DNA of 64,000 nucleotides from Actinoallomurus spadix (GTDB taxonomy: Bacteria; Actinomycetota; Actinomycetes; Streptosporangiales; Streptosporangiaceae), in NCBI RefSeq assembly GCF_024055725.1, contig NZ_JAMXMX010000005.1:1-64000 (forward strand), written 5' to 3'. A model generated the notes under the pieces. The model did not search any database, was not told the DNA's origin, and saw nothing but the letters and a program-made list of their open reading frames with translations. The translations under genes were made by a program, and so were the position numbers. Shown in pieces: positions 29,052 through 37,996 of this stretch (position 1 is the stretch's first letter; each line of letters begins with the position of its first letter).

Positions 29052-30056
29052 ATGCGACTTCTCGTTCTCGGCGGCACCGCCTGGCTCGGCGGCCACATCG
29101 CGACGTCGGCACTGGAACGCGGGCACCACGTCACCTGCCTGGCCCGCGGTGAGTCCGGGACCGCTCCGCGCGGCGTGGAGTTCGAGCACGCGGACCGGGA
29201 CGGCGCCGACGCCTACGGCGAGGTCGCCCGCGCCGAGTGGGATGTGGTGGTCGACGTGTCCCGTCAGCCGGGGCACGTCGAGCGCGCGGCCAAGGCTCTC
29301 GCCGACTGCGCCGGATCTTTCCTCTTCGTCTCGTCGGTGAGCGCGTACGCCGATAGCTCCAGGCCCGGAGACGATGAGAGCGCCGCCCTGCTGCCGGCGC
29401 TGGCAGGGGACGTCATGGAGAGCATGGAGACGTACGGGCAGGCGAAGGTCGCGTGCGAGCGACACGTGACGAGCGCGTTCGGTCCCGGCCGTTCGCTCAT
29501 CGCCCGCGTCGGGCTGATCGGCGGCCCGGGAGACGAATCCGACCGCACGGGCTACTGGCCGCTGCGGTTCGCCCGGCCGGCCACCGACGATGGCAGCGTG
29601 CTGGTGCCGGACGCGCCTGACCAGATGGCGCAGGTGATCGATGTTCGCGACGTGGCGGCGTGGCTCATCGACGCCGGCGAGGGCGGCCTGAGCGGCGTCT
29701 TCAACGTCGTCGGCGAGACGCTCCCCCTGCCCGAGCATCTGGCGGTGGCCCGTGAGGTGGCCGGCCACCGCGGCCCGGTCGTGGCGGTCGACCAGGACTG
29801 GCTGCTCGCCCATGACGTCGAGCCGTGGATGGGCGAGCGGTCTCTGCCTCTGTGGCTGCCTCTGCCGGAGTACGCCGGTTCCGGTTCCCGAGACGGGAGT
29901 GCGGCCAGAGCCGCGGGACTGGTCTCGCGGCCGCCGGCCGAGACCCTCGCGGACACCCTCGCGTGGGAACTGACCAGAGACCCGGGGCGGCCACGGCGCG
30001 CGGGGCTTCCCGACCACGACGAACGGCGCCTGCTCCGTGCGCTCACTACCGCGTAG
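29052..30056 (+). CDS. NAD-dependent epimerase/dehydratase family protein
   Basis: A 334-residue extended short-chain dehydrogenase-like protein: MRLLVLGGTAWLGGHIATSA (GGTxxxG nucleotide motif), VSSVSAYAD and a later YGQAKVACE (Tyr/Lys pair), with VIDVRDVAAWLID in the C-terminal part. These proteins act on nucleotide sugars or serve as mRNA-binding-type epimerase homologues; the substrate is unknown. ATG at 29052 chosen because the nucleotide-binding strand starts there; a TTG 4 codons upstream is unlikely. Convergent with the MerR-HEAT gene, 22 bp apart. Confidence 0.85.
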   Translation: MRLLVLGGTAWLGGHIATSALERGHHVTCLARGESGTAPRGVEFEHADRDGADAYGEVARAEWDVVVDVSRQPGHVERAAKALADCAGSFLFVSSVSAYADSSRPGDDESAALLPALAGDVMESMETYGQAKVACERHVTSAFGPGRSLIARVGLIGGPGDESDRTGYWPLRFARPATDDGSVLVPDAPDQMAQVIDVRDVAAWLIDAGEGGLSGVFNVVGETLPLPEHLAVAREVAGHRGPVVAVDQDWLLAHDVEPWMGERSLPLWLPLPEYAGSGSRDGSAARAAGLVSRPPAETLADTLAWELTRDPGRPRRAGLPDHDERRLLRALTTA

Positions 30057-30078
30057 CGTCGGCGTCCCCCGAGATCAC

Positions 30079-31083
30079 TCATCGTTCGCCGCGTAGCCTG
30101 AGGATGTAGGCCGCGGTGAGCGCGACGGCACGATCGTCGTCGTCTGACAGTTCCGCGAGGGCACGTGACGTCGTGCTTCCCGGGATGCCCGCGAGCGCCT
30201 CGGCCAGCCGGCGGCGTGCGGACGAGTCGACGGCGTCGTGGGAGAGGCGGTCGACGAGCCCGGTGGCGATCCGATCCGCCGACGCGGAGTCACCGGCCAG
30301 CGCGCTCAGAAGATCGGCCGCCTCGACGTCGTTCGCCCCCTCGATGATCATGTCGATGAGCGTCGGGACCGCGTCGGCCGCGCCACGTGCCCCGAGCGCC
30401 AGAGCCGCACGCCTGCGGACCGCGACGTCGGAGTCGGTGAGGGCGTCGTGCAGCAGCGCGGTCGCCGCACCGCTCTGGACCTCCGCGATGGACTGGACGG
30501 CGCGTTCCCGCACCTCGGCCACTGGTGAGCCGAGGCCCTCCGCCAGGAGCGCCAATCCGGCGTCTCCCGATCGCGCCAGGGCCCAGCGAAGGGCTCCGGC
30601 GACGTTCGGGTTCGTCTCGCTCAGCGCCGCCTCGACCAGAGCCTCCACGGGCATCGGGGCCTCCTCGGCCGAGGACAGGGCCGCCTGCTGGCGCTTCCCG
30701 GCGCTCTCCGACCCCAGGGCATGAAGGAGCGCGACGATCTGGAGGACGTCCTCCCAGCCGGCGGGTTCCGCCGCGTCGATCCGGCGCAGTCGCGTGAGCA
30801 GCTCCGTCTCACTCGCGATGCGTTCTCGCGTCCGGCGGATGAGGTCGTCGATGAGCTGCGAGGGCTCGAAACCGGGATCATCCAGCGCAGACCCGACTTC
30901 ACGCAGCGACAGCCCCAGTGACCGCAGGATCTCGATATGGAAGATCCGCTGGATGTCCTCGCTGGAGTACGCGCGATAGCCGGCCCCGGTGCGGCCCGTG
31001 GGCCGCACCAGGCCGAGCGACTCGTAATGCCTGAGCATGCGGGCGCTGACCCCGGACCGTCGTGCGACCTCACCGATCAGCAC
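30079..31083 (-). CDS. MerR-family regulator with C-terminal HEAT-like repeats
   Basis: A 334-residue protein. Residues 1-70 form a MerR HTH (LIGEVARRSGVSARMLRHYE, then GLVRPTGRTGAGYRAYS), followed by a coiled coil (70-110) and then HEAT/PBS-lyase-like repeats to the end (NPNVAGALRWALARSGDAG; SPVAEVRERAVQSIAEVQSG; SDVAVRRRAALALGARG). GTG start, 3 bp after the stop of the HEAT protein gene. The two share one promoter with a MerR-type operator, so it is probably autoregulated. The HEAT part may sense or bind a partner, possibly the co-transcribed HEAT protein. Confidence 0.88.
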   Translation of the reverse strand: MLIGEVARRSGVSARMLRHYESLGLVRPTGRTGAGYRAYSSEDIQRIFHIEILRSLGLSLREVGSALDDPGFEPSQLIDDLIRRTRERIASETELLTRLRRIDAAEPAGWEDVLQIVALLHALGSESAGKRQQAALSSAEEAPMPVEALVEAALSETNPNVAGALRWALARSGDAGLALLAEGLGSPVAEVRERAVQSIAEVQSGAATALLHDALTDSDVAVRRRAALALGARGAADAVPTLIDMIIEGANDVEAADLLSALAGDSASADRIATGLVDRLSHDAVDSSARRRLAEALAGIPGSTTSRALAELSDDDDRAVALTAAYILRLRGER

Positions 31084-31086
31084 CGC

Positions 31087-31758
31087 CTACCGCCCCTCCT
31101 GGCCTGCCGGGCCGAGGACCACGAGGCGCTTCGCCTCCTCGACCGCGAACTCGAAACCCGCGTCCGGATCCTGCCACAGCCGTTCTGTGGCGATCGCGTG
31201 CCGGCGCACGTGAGGGTCGGCGTCCGTCATCGCGGCGCGCAAGGCCGGCGTGATCGCCTCACCGAGCGCGATCAGCGCCCGGCTGAGGCTCAGCTGAGTC
31301 TCACGCTCACCACGCCCGAGCTGTGTCGCCAGCACCCCGGCCAGCTCGGACTCCTCACCTTCGGGCACGAGCACGACCGCCGCCCGCCACGCGCTGCGCG
31401 CCACCTCGTCGTCGGCGTCGGTCAGGAGCGCCCGGGTGATCGCCGGCCACGCTCGCCGATCCCCGACCTTGGACAGCGTGTGCAACGCCTGGCTTCGTGC
31501 CTGCGCCCTCTCCGAGCGGAGTTCGTCGACGAGCTTGGAGACCGTCGTCGATGACGCGTGGCGGGTGAGCGCCCACGTGAGCATCTCGCGCACGAAGAAC
31601 TCAGGTTCGATCGCGCATCGTTCGACCAGCTTGTCGACGAACCTCGGGTCCGGGGCCGAGCCGGCCGCCATCGCCGCCCGCAGCCGCACCGACGAACTGC
31701 CGTTCTCCAGTCCCTGGAGAACGCGCATCGTGTTCGTGTCCTCTTCTGGCATGGTCAT
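31087..31758 (-). CDS. HEAT repeat protein
   Basis: A 223-residue protein built almost wholly of HEAT-like helical hairpins (SSSVRLRAAMAAGSAPDPRF; PEFFVREMLTWALTRHAS; SERAQARSQALHTLSKVGD; TDADDEVARSAWRAAVVL; TDADPHVRRHAIATERLW). No catalytic motif. ATG at 31758 has AGGAGG 7 bp upstream. It is the first gene of a two-gene operon with the MerR-HEAT regulator and shares its repeat type, so the two products probably interact. The promoter carries a MerR operator. Confidence 0.85.
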   Translation of the reverse strand: MTMPEEDTNTMRVLQGLENGSSSVRLRAAMAAGSAPDPRFVDKLVERCAIEPEFFVREMLTWALTRHASSTTVSKLVDELRSERAQARSQALHTLSKVGDRRAWPAITRALLTDADDEVARSAWRAAVVLVPEGEESELAGVLATQLGRGERETQLSLSRALIALGEAITPALRAAMTDADPHVRRHAIATERLWQDPDAGFEFAVEEAKRLVVLGPAGQEGR

Positions 31759-31778
31759 CGGGAAACCTCCTTGACCGC

Positions 31779-31809
31779 AGTGAAGACCTTGTCACCGTGT
31801 CAAGGTCAA
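31779..31809 (-). promoter_or_regulatory. MerR-type promoter with 19-bp spacer and operator
   Basis: On the minus strand: -35 TTGACC, 19-bp spacer, -10-like TTCACT. Within the spacer and overlapping the -35 is the perfect dyad GACCTTG-N9-CAAGGTC (31785-31807). An over-long spacer holding a dyad is the hallmark of MerR-activated promoters. It precedes the HEAT/MerR-HEAT operon. Confidence 0.8.
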
Positions 31810-31903
31810 GCGGGCCATGCCATGAGACGGCCAGGCGGCTGGAGCCGGATCCCGGCTTCGCGGCGACGGGTTCCGCTGGGGCCCGCCGCCGCGAAGCGCG
31901 GGG

Positions 31904-32536
31904 TCACCTGGTGGCGAGCGCCCGGCCGGCGTCGTGGGCCGCGTCGAGTGCGTGGCCGTGGAGTCGGGCGGCCTCTTCGCGCAGCGGGTCCAGGGCGGGG
32001 TTGACGCCGGCGAGGGTGAGTTCGCGTTCGATGACGGTTAGGTCGGCCTGCCACATGTCGGCCAGCACGCGCCGCAGGTAGGGGGTGGAGTGGTCCTATC
32101 CTTCGCGCGGGGTGCCGGGGCCGTACCCGCCGCCGCGCACGGTGGCCAGCACGGTCGGGGTGTCCTTCAGGATCGGGGTGGTGGCCCCGGCTCCGGCGAT
32201 GACCAGGTCGACCCACGCTTTGAAGTGCTGGGAGACGCCGTAGTTGTACAGCGGTACGGCCAGCACGACGGCGTCGGCGGCTTCGAGTTCGCCGGCCAGC
32301 GTGGCGGCCAGGGCGAGCGCCTCCTGGTGGGCGGAGGTGCGGTCGGGTTCAGGGGTGAACCCGGCGATCGTGGCCTGGGTCCAGGCGTCGGCGGGCAGCG
32401 GGTCGGTGCCCAGATGGCGGCGCACGATCGGCTCCCCGGGGTGGGCGGCACTCCACTTGGCCTCCACGATGTCGGCGAGCTCGGCGCTGGCCGAGGTGCC
32501 GGGAAGGATGCTGGCGTCCAGCCGGAACAGGCTCAT
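31904..32536 (-). pseudogene. azoR: FMN-dependent NADH azoreductase interrupted by an in-frame TAG
   Basis: The frame starts MSLFRLDASILPGTSASAEL, contains the flavodoxin-like LAVPLYNYGVSQHFKAWVD and GTPREG, then meets TAG at 32096-32098. After the stop, the same frame continues DHSTPYLRRVLADMW and VIERELTLAGVNPALDPL to a TGA at 31904. AzoR proteins have Trp right after GTPREG (REGWDH), so TGG to TAG is the obvious change. Restored length would be about 210 residues, normal for the family. Without read-through the product is 146 residues and lacks the C-terminal part of the flavin/dimer fold. Confidence 0.9.
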
Positions 32537-32572
32537 GTCTTCTCCTCAACAGGGGCCGCGCGCAACGGCCCG

Positions 32573-32887
32573 ATGGCGTGGCCCACACGGAGCGCGATCG
32601 CCCGCGCCACCCTGGAACGCAACCAGCCCATCCCCGCCGGGGTCGCCGGCCTGTCCCCGATCCACATCGGCATGCTCCTGGAACAGGCCCGCCGGGAAGG
32701 GCGCCTGGACATCGCCGACCTCGACAGCCTGGCCGTCCAGCTCACCGCGGCCCTCGAGGGTCCGTTCATGCTGTATCTGGCCACGTCCGCGTGCAGGCCG
32801 GAGCAGACCGCGCCCGTCGAGTCCGACCTCTCGCTCGCCGACAGCTGGCAGACGCTCGTCGAACGCGTCTGCGTGACGGCCGGCTGA
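32573..32887 (+). pseudogene. TetR/AcrR regulator, C-terminal remnant
   Basis: A 104-codon frame with ATLERNQPIPAGVAGLSPIH, MLLEQARREGRLDIADLDSL and ALEGPFMLYLA, typical of the ligand-binding C-terminal domain of TetR regulators. No HTH is encoded upstream in any frame. Divergent from the broken azoreductase, which such a regulator would be expected to control; both halves of the pair have decayed. Confidence 0.65.
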
Positions 32888-32975
32888 CCTCAGGTCGCGG
32901 TCGCCGCGAACGCCGCGGCGTCCGGGCATGAGCTCGAGCTCGAACTCGACCCGCGCCGGCCGCGAGAGGGGAGGC

Positions 32976-33494
32976 TCACAGCGGTTCGCGGTACCAGCGG
33001 CGGCGCACCAGCGGCTCGACCGTGAGGACACCGGCCGCCGCCGTACCCGCCGCGGCCCAGATCACCGGATCCCGGGTACCGAGACATGCGGCCACGACGG
33101 CGCCCGCCACGACGATCGGGCGGACGAGGATGAGAGGCCCGAGCCCGACCACGACCATCAAGGCGCCCTCCCGCATGGGGAGCAGCAGGTACGCCCCGAG
33201 TGAGAGCACGGCGAGCGCGGCGTAGGGCGCGACCACGGCGAGAGTCCTGGCTCCCGCCTCGGTCAGAGCCTGGTGACGACGGCCCAGGTCGCCCAGTGAC
33301 ACGACGGCGGTCGCGGCGAGACCCGCCAGTGCCACGGCCGCGCCCCGCCCGGCCGCCGTCACGATGTACGCCCGCCTGCGGATACGCCCGTTGCGGCCCG
33401 TGGCGGCGCGCAGGCCGGCGAACGCCCCGTCGGCGACGGTCAGGCCCGCCAGCGCCACGGGAACCGTGACCTCCTGGGCCGGGATCCACGTCAC
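32976..33494 (-). CDS. Small integral membrane protein, unknown function
   Basis: 172 residues with four or five hydrophobic segments (VPVALAGLTVADGAF; GAAVALAGLAATAVVSL; PYAALAVLSLGAYLLLPM; LMVVVGLGPLILV; VVAGAVVAACLG). No family recognised. GTG start overlaps the stop of the methyltransferase gene by 4 bp (GTGA), so it is coupled to it. It ends with a positively charged cytoplasmic tail (RRRWYREPL). Confidence 0.75.
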   Translation of the reverse strand: MTWIPAQEVTVPVALAGLTVADGAFAGLRAATGRNGRIRRRAYIVTAAGRGAAVALAGLAATAVVSLGDLGRRHQALTEAGARTLAVVAPYAALAVLSLGAYLLLPMREGALMVVVGLGPLILVRPIVVAGAVVAACLGTRDPVIWAAAGTAAAGVLTVEPLVRRRWYREPL

Positions 33495-34444
33495 CCGCCG
33501 GTCCCCTCCCCTGCGCCACCGGGTTCCTGCCCCGTATCGGAGGGCCCGACGAGGCCACGGGCACGGCGGCCCAGCCCTCGTCGCAGCGCTTCGATGAGCC
33601 CGGGGCGGACTCCGATGACCGGCCGCATCGCGGCGCAGCAGGGGTTGGCGTGCCGTGGCGGCGTGAACAGGAAGACGCGCATCCCCTCCGCCGACGACGC
33701 GGCGTCCAGGAGCACGGCGTCACCGTGCGCCCGGCGCGCGGAGGCGACCCCGTCGTGCCGGCCCAGCGGCTCGCGCATCCGGGCCCGGTGTAACACCCAC
33801 GCGCCGAGCGGCGCCAGGCGGCTCGCCGCGATGTCGTAGTGCACGAACCCGGCGGTGTCCGACCGGTCCTGGGCCCCGAAGAACCCGGCGAGTGACGCGG
33901 CGGGGAGGTGATGCAGGAGCCCGCTCGAGATGTAGAAGGTGGCCGGTTCGGCGAGCGTCAAGGCATTCCGGCGGACGAACCGGCAGGTCAGCCGCTCTTC
34001 TTCGGCGAGTCTCGTCGCCTCGGCGACCAGGACGGGGTTGAGCTCGGCTCCGATCAGCTCGACGTCGCGGCCGAGCGTCCCGGAGGCGGCCAGCGCCCGC
34101 GTGACGGGATCGATGCCGCACCCGACGTCCACGATCCGCAGCGGCCCGCGACCGGCGCGGCGGGCCGCGGTCACGAGCGGCCTCAGCAGCTCGGCGAACC
34201 GCTCGGCCATCCGCAGTTCCTCGCCGAGCCACTGCAGTTCCGTGTGGACCCGGACGAACAGGCGATCGACCGCCTCGGGCTCCAGGAACCCTCCGGAGGC
34301 GGGCATCCGCTCGACGATCCGTACGGCATGGTGGTCGCCCGCGGCGCGCAGCCGGGCGACCACCTCGTCCTTGCCGACCGGCAGGTGCGCGCCCGTGTCG
34401 GGGTCCCACGCGCCGATCAGGTCGGAGATCTCCAGGACGGGCAT
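33491..34444 (-). CDS. SAM-dependent methyltransferase
   Basis: A 317-residue class I methyltransferase-like protein. The helical N-terminal region (to about 95) precedes motif I RIVDVGCGIDPVTRAL, motif II IGAELN, and SSGLLHHLP at the motif IV/V position. The Cys pair in HANPCCAAM and a Gly-rich tail are notable. Substrate unknown. ATG at 34444. The gene starts 21 bp after the stop of the SDR gene (minus strand) and is coupled to a membrane protein gene downstream, perhaps one transcription unit from the MFS gene onward. Confidence 0.82.
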   Translation of the reverse strand: MPVLEISDLIGAWDPDTGAHLPVGKDEVVARLRAAGDHHAVRIVERMPASGGFLEPEAVDRLFVRVHTELQWLGEELRMAERFAELLRPLVTAARRAGRGPLRIVDVGCGIDPVTRALAASGTLGRDVELIGAELNPVLVAEATRLAEEERLTCRFVRRNALTLAEPATFYISSGLLHHLPAASLAGFFGAQDRSDTAGFVHYDIAASRLAPLGAWVLHRARMREPLGRHDGVASARRAHGDAVLLDAASSAEGMRVFLFTPPRHANPCCAAMRPVIGVRPGLIEALRRGLGRRARGLVGPSDTGQEPGGAGEGTGG

Positions 34445-34465
34445 GGCCCGACCATAACCGGCGGA

Positions 34466-35224
34466 TCAGGCGCTGGCACCGCCGTCCAGGACAAGGTCGT
34501 GGCCGACGGTGAAGCCCGACTCGGGTGAGGCGAGCCAGAGGACCGCGGCGGCGGCCTCGTCGAGGGTGCCGGCCCGGCCGATCGGCAGGGCGGTCTTCAG
34601 GCGTTCGGCGCGGTCGGCCTCTGTCTCGCCGGGCCGCAGGGACATCGGGGTCTCGATCGGTCCGGGGCTGATCGCGTTGATGCGGATGCCGTCGCCGATG
34701 TACTCCTTGGCCGCCGCGCGGGTCAGCACGCTCACCGCCGCCTTGGACGCGGCGTAGGCGCCGAGGAACGGCGAGCGCATGTGCGTCCCCTGGTTCGACG
34801 CGGTGTTCACGATCACGCCGCCGCCGTTGGCGCGCATGTGGGCGATCTCGTGCTTCATGCACAGGAAGACGCCCGTCAGGTTGACGGCGAGCTGGCGGTC
34901 CCAGGCGGCCTCGTCGATGTCCGCGAGGGGGCCGGTCTCGGCGACGCCCGCGTTGTTGAAGGCGATGTGCAGGCCGCCGTGGCGTTCGACGGTGGTCTGG
35001 ACGAGCCGGGCCACGTCCTCGGAGGAGGACACGTCGGCCGGCACGGCGTCGGCCCGGCCGCCTTCGCCCTCGATCAGTTCCACCGTTCTCGCGAGTGACC
35101 CGGCGTTCCGCCCGGCGACCACGACGGTGGCGTCCTCACGGGCGAAGGCGAGCGCGGTCGCCCGTCCGATCCCGGAGCCGCCGCCGGTGACGAGGGCCAC
35201 CTGGTGTGTGAAGCGTGCGGACAT
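34466..35224 (-). CDS. Short-chain dehydrogenase/reductase (classical SDR)
   Basis: 252 residues with all classical SDR landmarks: TGGGSGIGRATAL near residue 14, NNAGVAE, catalytic Ser in NTASNQG, and YAASKAAVSVL (Tyr/Lys), then ISPGPIETPM. NAD(P)-dependent alcohol/ketone oxidoreductase of unknown substrate. ATG with AAGGAGA 5 bp upstream. Located 15 bp downstream of an MFS transporter gene on the same strand; the pair may handle one small molecule. Confidence 0.92.
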   Translation of the reverse strand: MSARFTHQVALVTGGGSGIGRATALAFAREDATVVVAGRNAGSLARTVELIEGEGGRADAVPADVSSSEDVARLVQTTVERHGGLHIAFNNAGVAETGPLADIDEAAWDRQLAVNLTGVFLCMKHEIAHMRANGGGVIVNTASNQGTHMRSPFLGAYAASKAAVSVLTRAAAKEYIGDGIRINAISPGPIETPMSLRPGETEADRAERLKTALPIGRAGTLDEAAAAVLWLASPESGFTVGHDLVLDGGASA

Positions 35225-35239
35225 GATCTCTCCTTGTTC

Positions 35240-36616
35240 TCATCGGGTACGGCGCGGCAGCGCCGCGCACACGGCGGTGATGGCGAGCGCGACCGCGGCG
35301 ACGCGCAGGGCGAAGCCGTAGCCGCTCGACGGGTCCGGGGAGTGGGCTGCGGCGAGGGGGATCAGCACCGCGAGTCCGAGGGGCGGGCCGACCTCCATGG
35401 CGGTGTTGACCAGGCCGCCCGCCAGTCCGGCCTCGTCGTCCCGTACGCCGTGCAGCGTGGCCAGCAGGGCGGCGGAGAAGGTCGTGCCGGCTCCGAGCGG
35501 GAAGACGAGGAGCCCGGCGTAGGGAGCGCCGAGGAGGCTGAGCAGGCCGAGCCCGGTGGCCGCGGTGGCCGACCCGGCCGCCAGGACGCGGCGTGCGCCC
35601 AGCCTGGCGACGAGCCGCCCGGTGAGCGGGCCGGCGGCGAGGAGTGGCGGGGCGGACAGCAGGAAGACGGCCGACGTCCGCAGCGGCGACAGGCCGCGCG
35701 CCTGCTGGAGGTGAAGGGACAGTATGAAGAAGGCGGTGGCCATCGCCGCGGCGCAGAGCGTGACGGCCGCCAGGGGCAGCGCGCGCCGGGCCAGGAACGG
35801 CAGGTGCGTCAGCGGCGCCGGGGACCGCCGCTCGGCGAGGCAGAACGAGGCGAGCAGCAGGACGCCGGCGGCGACGGCCCAGCCGGAGCGCTGCAGCCCG
35901 TAGATCGCGGCGGCGAGGCCCGTCGTCGCGAGGATCGCGCCGGGCCAGTCGATCCGCCGGGTGCCGGCCGGCCGGTCGGCGGGGAACAGGGCCGTCGCCG
36001 TGGCCACGGCGGCGGCCGACACGAGCACCGGTGCCAGGAAAACCCAGCGCCACGGCACCCAGGTGATCACCACTCCGGACAGGACCGTGCCCGCGGTCGC
36101 GCCGGCGCTGCTCAGAACGCCCCAGACCGCCATCGCGCGGCTCCGTCGCCGGGGGTCTGGGAACAGCGTGCCGCACAGGGCCATCGCGGCGGGCGCCGCC
36201 AGCGCCGCGCCGGCCCCCTGGACGAAGCGGGCGGCCACCATGGCTCCCGCGCCCGGGGCCAGACCGGCCGCCGCCGAGCCGAGGCCGAAGACGGCCGCGC
36301 CGGTGACGAAGACCCTTCTGCGCCCGAAGGAGTCCGCCAGCCGCCCGCCGAGCAGCAGCAGCCCGCCGAAGGCCAGGCCGTACGCGGAGCTGACCAGCAC
36401 CGCCCCGCCGTCGTCCAGGCGCAGGTCTCGCCGGATGGCCGGCAGGGCGACGGTGATCACCGTGATCGCGGCGATGAGCGTGAGCTGGACGGTCCCGAGC
36501 ATCGCGAAGGCGATCGATGACCTTTTAAGATCGACCGTTCTGATTCTTAGGGCTGGGTTGTCACGCCTGACGCTCCGAGTATCGGCCGCCGTGTCCCCAT
36601 ATCCGCTCTGCCGCAC
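35240..36616 (-). CDS. MFS transporter (DHA2-like drug exporter)
   Basis: About 458 residues with 12-14 hydrophobic helices. First helix AFAMLGTVQLTLIAAITVI; motif A GGRLADSFGRRRVFV in the loop after helix 2; motif C-like GPPLGLAVLIP. These are typical of DHA2 multidrug exporters. The start is uncertain: a GTG at 36616 lies about 7 bp after a good -10, so a leaderless transcript beginning there is plausible, though the 35 residues before the first helix are unusually long. Followed closely by an SDR gene. Confidence 0.87.
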   Translation of the reverse strand: MRQSGYGDTAADTRSVRRDNPALRIRTVDLKRSSIAFAMLGTVQLTLIAAITVITVALPAIRRDLRLDDGGAVLVSSAYGLAFGGLLLLGGRLADSFGRRRVFVTGAAVFGLGSAAAGLAPGAGAMVAARFVQGAGAALAAPAAMALCGTLFPDPRRRSRAMAVWGVLSSAGATAGTVLSGVVITWVPWRWVFLAPVLVSAAAVATATALFPADRPAGTRRIDWPGAILATTGLAAAIYGLQRSGWAVAAGVLLLASFCLAERRSPAPLTHLPFLARRALPLAAVTLCAAAMATAFFILSLHLQQARGLSPLRTSAVFLLSAPPLLAAGPLTGRLVARLGARRVLAAGSATAATGLGLLSLLGAPYAGLLVFPLGAGTTFSAALLATLHGVRDDEAGLAGGLVNTAMEVGPPLGLAVLIPLAAAHSPDPSSGYGFALRVAAVALAITAVCAALPRRTR

Positions 36617-36622
36617 GCCGGA

Positions 36623-36652
36623 ACTCTAGCCATTTCTAGATCGATTGGTCAA
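36623..36652 (-). promoter_or_regulatory. Promoter of the MFS/SDR operon
   Basis: On the minus strand TTGACC (36647-36652) and TAGAGT (36623-36628) with an 18-bp spacer in a locally AT-rich stretch. The spacer contains overlapping ATCGAT and TCTAGA palindromes that could serve as a repressor site. The GTG start follows the -10 by 6 bp. Confidence 0.6.
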
Positions 36653-36709
36653 TTATGTTCGCGGCATAGCTCCTGGAGATGCCCTGGAGGACTGTGCGAC
36701 GATCGGCCG

Positions 36710-37816
36710 ATGCCCGAGAACACGCGCCGGCGCCGGATGGCCGCGATGCGCGGCTGCGATCGCGTCCTCTCCGGGAACCCGCCGGCGACGATGCGGGAGC
36801 TGCTCGCCCGGATGGAGGCGGCGGGAGATTCGGACGCCCTGCCCGACTTCTACGACGGCGGGCCCGTCACGGCCCTGGAGGAGCGCGTCGCCGGGCTGCT
36901 GGGCACGGAGGCCGCCGTCTTCTTCCCGACGGGCACGATGGCCCAGCAGGTCGCGCTCCGGTACGGCGCCGACCGCACGGGGAACCCGACGGTCGCGCTG
37001 CATCCCCTCGGCCATCAGGAACTGCACGAGCGGTCGGCCTACTCCTGGGTGAGCGGACTGCGCGGCGTCCGGCCGACGACCGCCCCGCGCAACCCGACGG
37101 CCGGGGAGATCCGCGCGCTCGCCGAACCGGTCGGCACCGTCGTGGTCGAACTGCCACTCCGTGACGCCGGCTTCGTGCTGCCGACCTGGGACGAGCTGAC
37201 CGCCGTCGCGGCGGCCTGCCGCGACATCGGCGCGCGCCTGCACCTGGACGGCGCGCGGATCTGGGAGTCCGCGCCGTACCTCGGTCACTCGTTCACGGAG
37301 ATCGCGGGCTTGGCCGACAGCACGTACGTCTCCTTCTACAAGACGCTGAACGGGATCAGTGGCGCGGCGCTCACGGGGAGCCGGGACCTCGCCTCGTACG
37401 CGCGGGTGTGGCGGCACCGCTACGGCGGCCAGGTGTTCCAGCAGTGGCCCGCCGCGCTCGCCGCGATGGCCGGTCTCGACGGCGAACTGCCGCGCGTTCC
37501 CGAGTACGTCCGGCACGCGCGGACGGTCGCCGCCGCGCTGGCCGGGCTGCCCGGCGCGCGGGTGTTCCCCGAGCCGCCGCACACCCACCAGTTCCGCCTG
37601 TGGTTGCCGCACCCGGCCCAAGCGCTCGACGAGGCCGCGCTCGCGCTCGCCGAGGAGGACAAGATCTGGTTCGCCGGCGGGTGGCGGGACACGGAGGTGC
37701 CCGGCGTCGCGATGGCCGAGGTCACCGTCGCGGGACCCGGCCTGGAGTGGACGGCCGCGGACGTCGCCGAGGTCGGCGCGCGCCTCATCGACCGGGCCGG
37801 TCGCCACCGACCGTGA
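36710..37816 (+). CDS. Threonine aldolase family PLP-dependent lyase
   Basis: A 368-residue fold-type I PLP enzyme. Features: AVFFPTGTMAQQVALR near residue 65, HLDGARIWESAPY with the cofactor-binding Asp, and the Schiff-base Lys in SFYKTLNGISGAAL. The family cleaves beta-hydroxy amino acids such as L-allo-threonine to glycine and aldehyde. The N-terminal RRRRMAAMRGCDRVLSG is slightly unusual in that the canonical SDTVT opening is missing, so substrate may differ. ATG with no clear ribosome-binding site, preceded by GACGAT about 6 bp upstream. Confidence 0.88.
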   Translation: MPENTRRRRMAAMRGCDRVLSGNPPATMRELLARMEAAGDSDALPDFYDGGPVTALEERVAGLLGTEAAVFFPTGTMAQQVALRYGADRTGNPTVALHPLGHQELHERSAYSWVSGLRGVRPTTAPRNPTAGEIRALAEPVGTVVVELPLRDAGFVLPTWDELTAVAAACRDIGARLHLDGARIWESAPYLGHSFTEIAGLADSTYVSFYKTLNGISGAALTGSRDLASYARVWRHRYGGQVFQQWPAALAAMAGLDGELPRVPEYVRHARTVAAALAGLPGARVFPEPPHTHQFRLWLPHPAQALDEAALALAEEDKIWFAGGWRDTEVPGVAMAEVTVAGPGLEWTAADVAEVGARLIDRAGRHRP

Positions 37817-37996
37817 CCGGCGAACCGCTGACGTGATCTTTGCCCCGCGAGACCGGCCGCAGATTTCTTGCTTGACCTGGGTTTACGTGCGCATGGTCGA
37901 TGGGTACTCACAGTAACGAGATCGCAACGCCACGTGATGGGATCGCCGGGGACACTCCGGGCCCCGCCCATCGTCTGCGATTCGAGGAGGGCCGGC

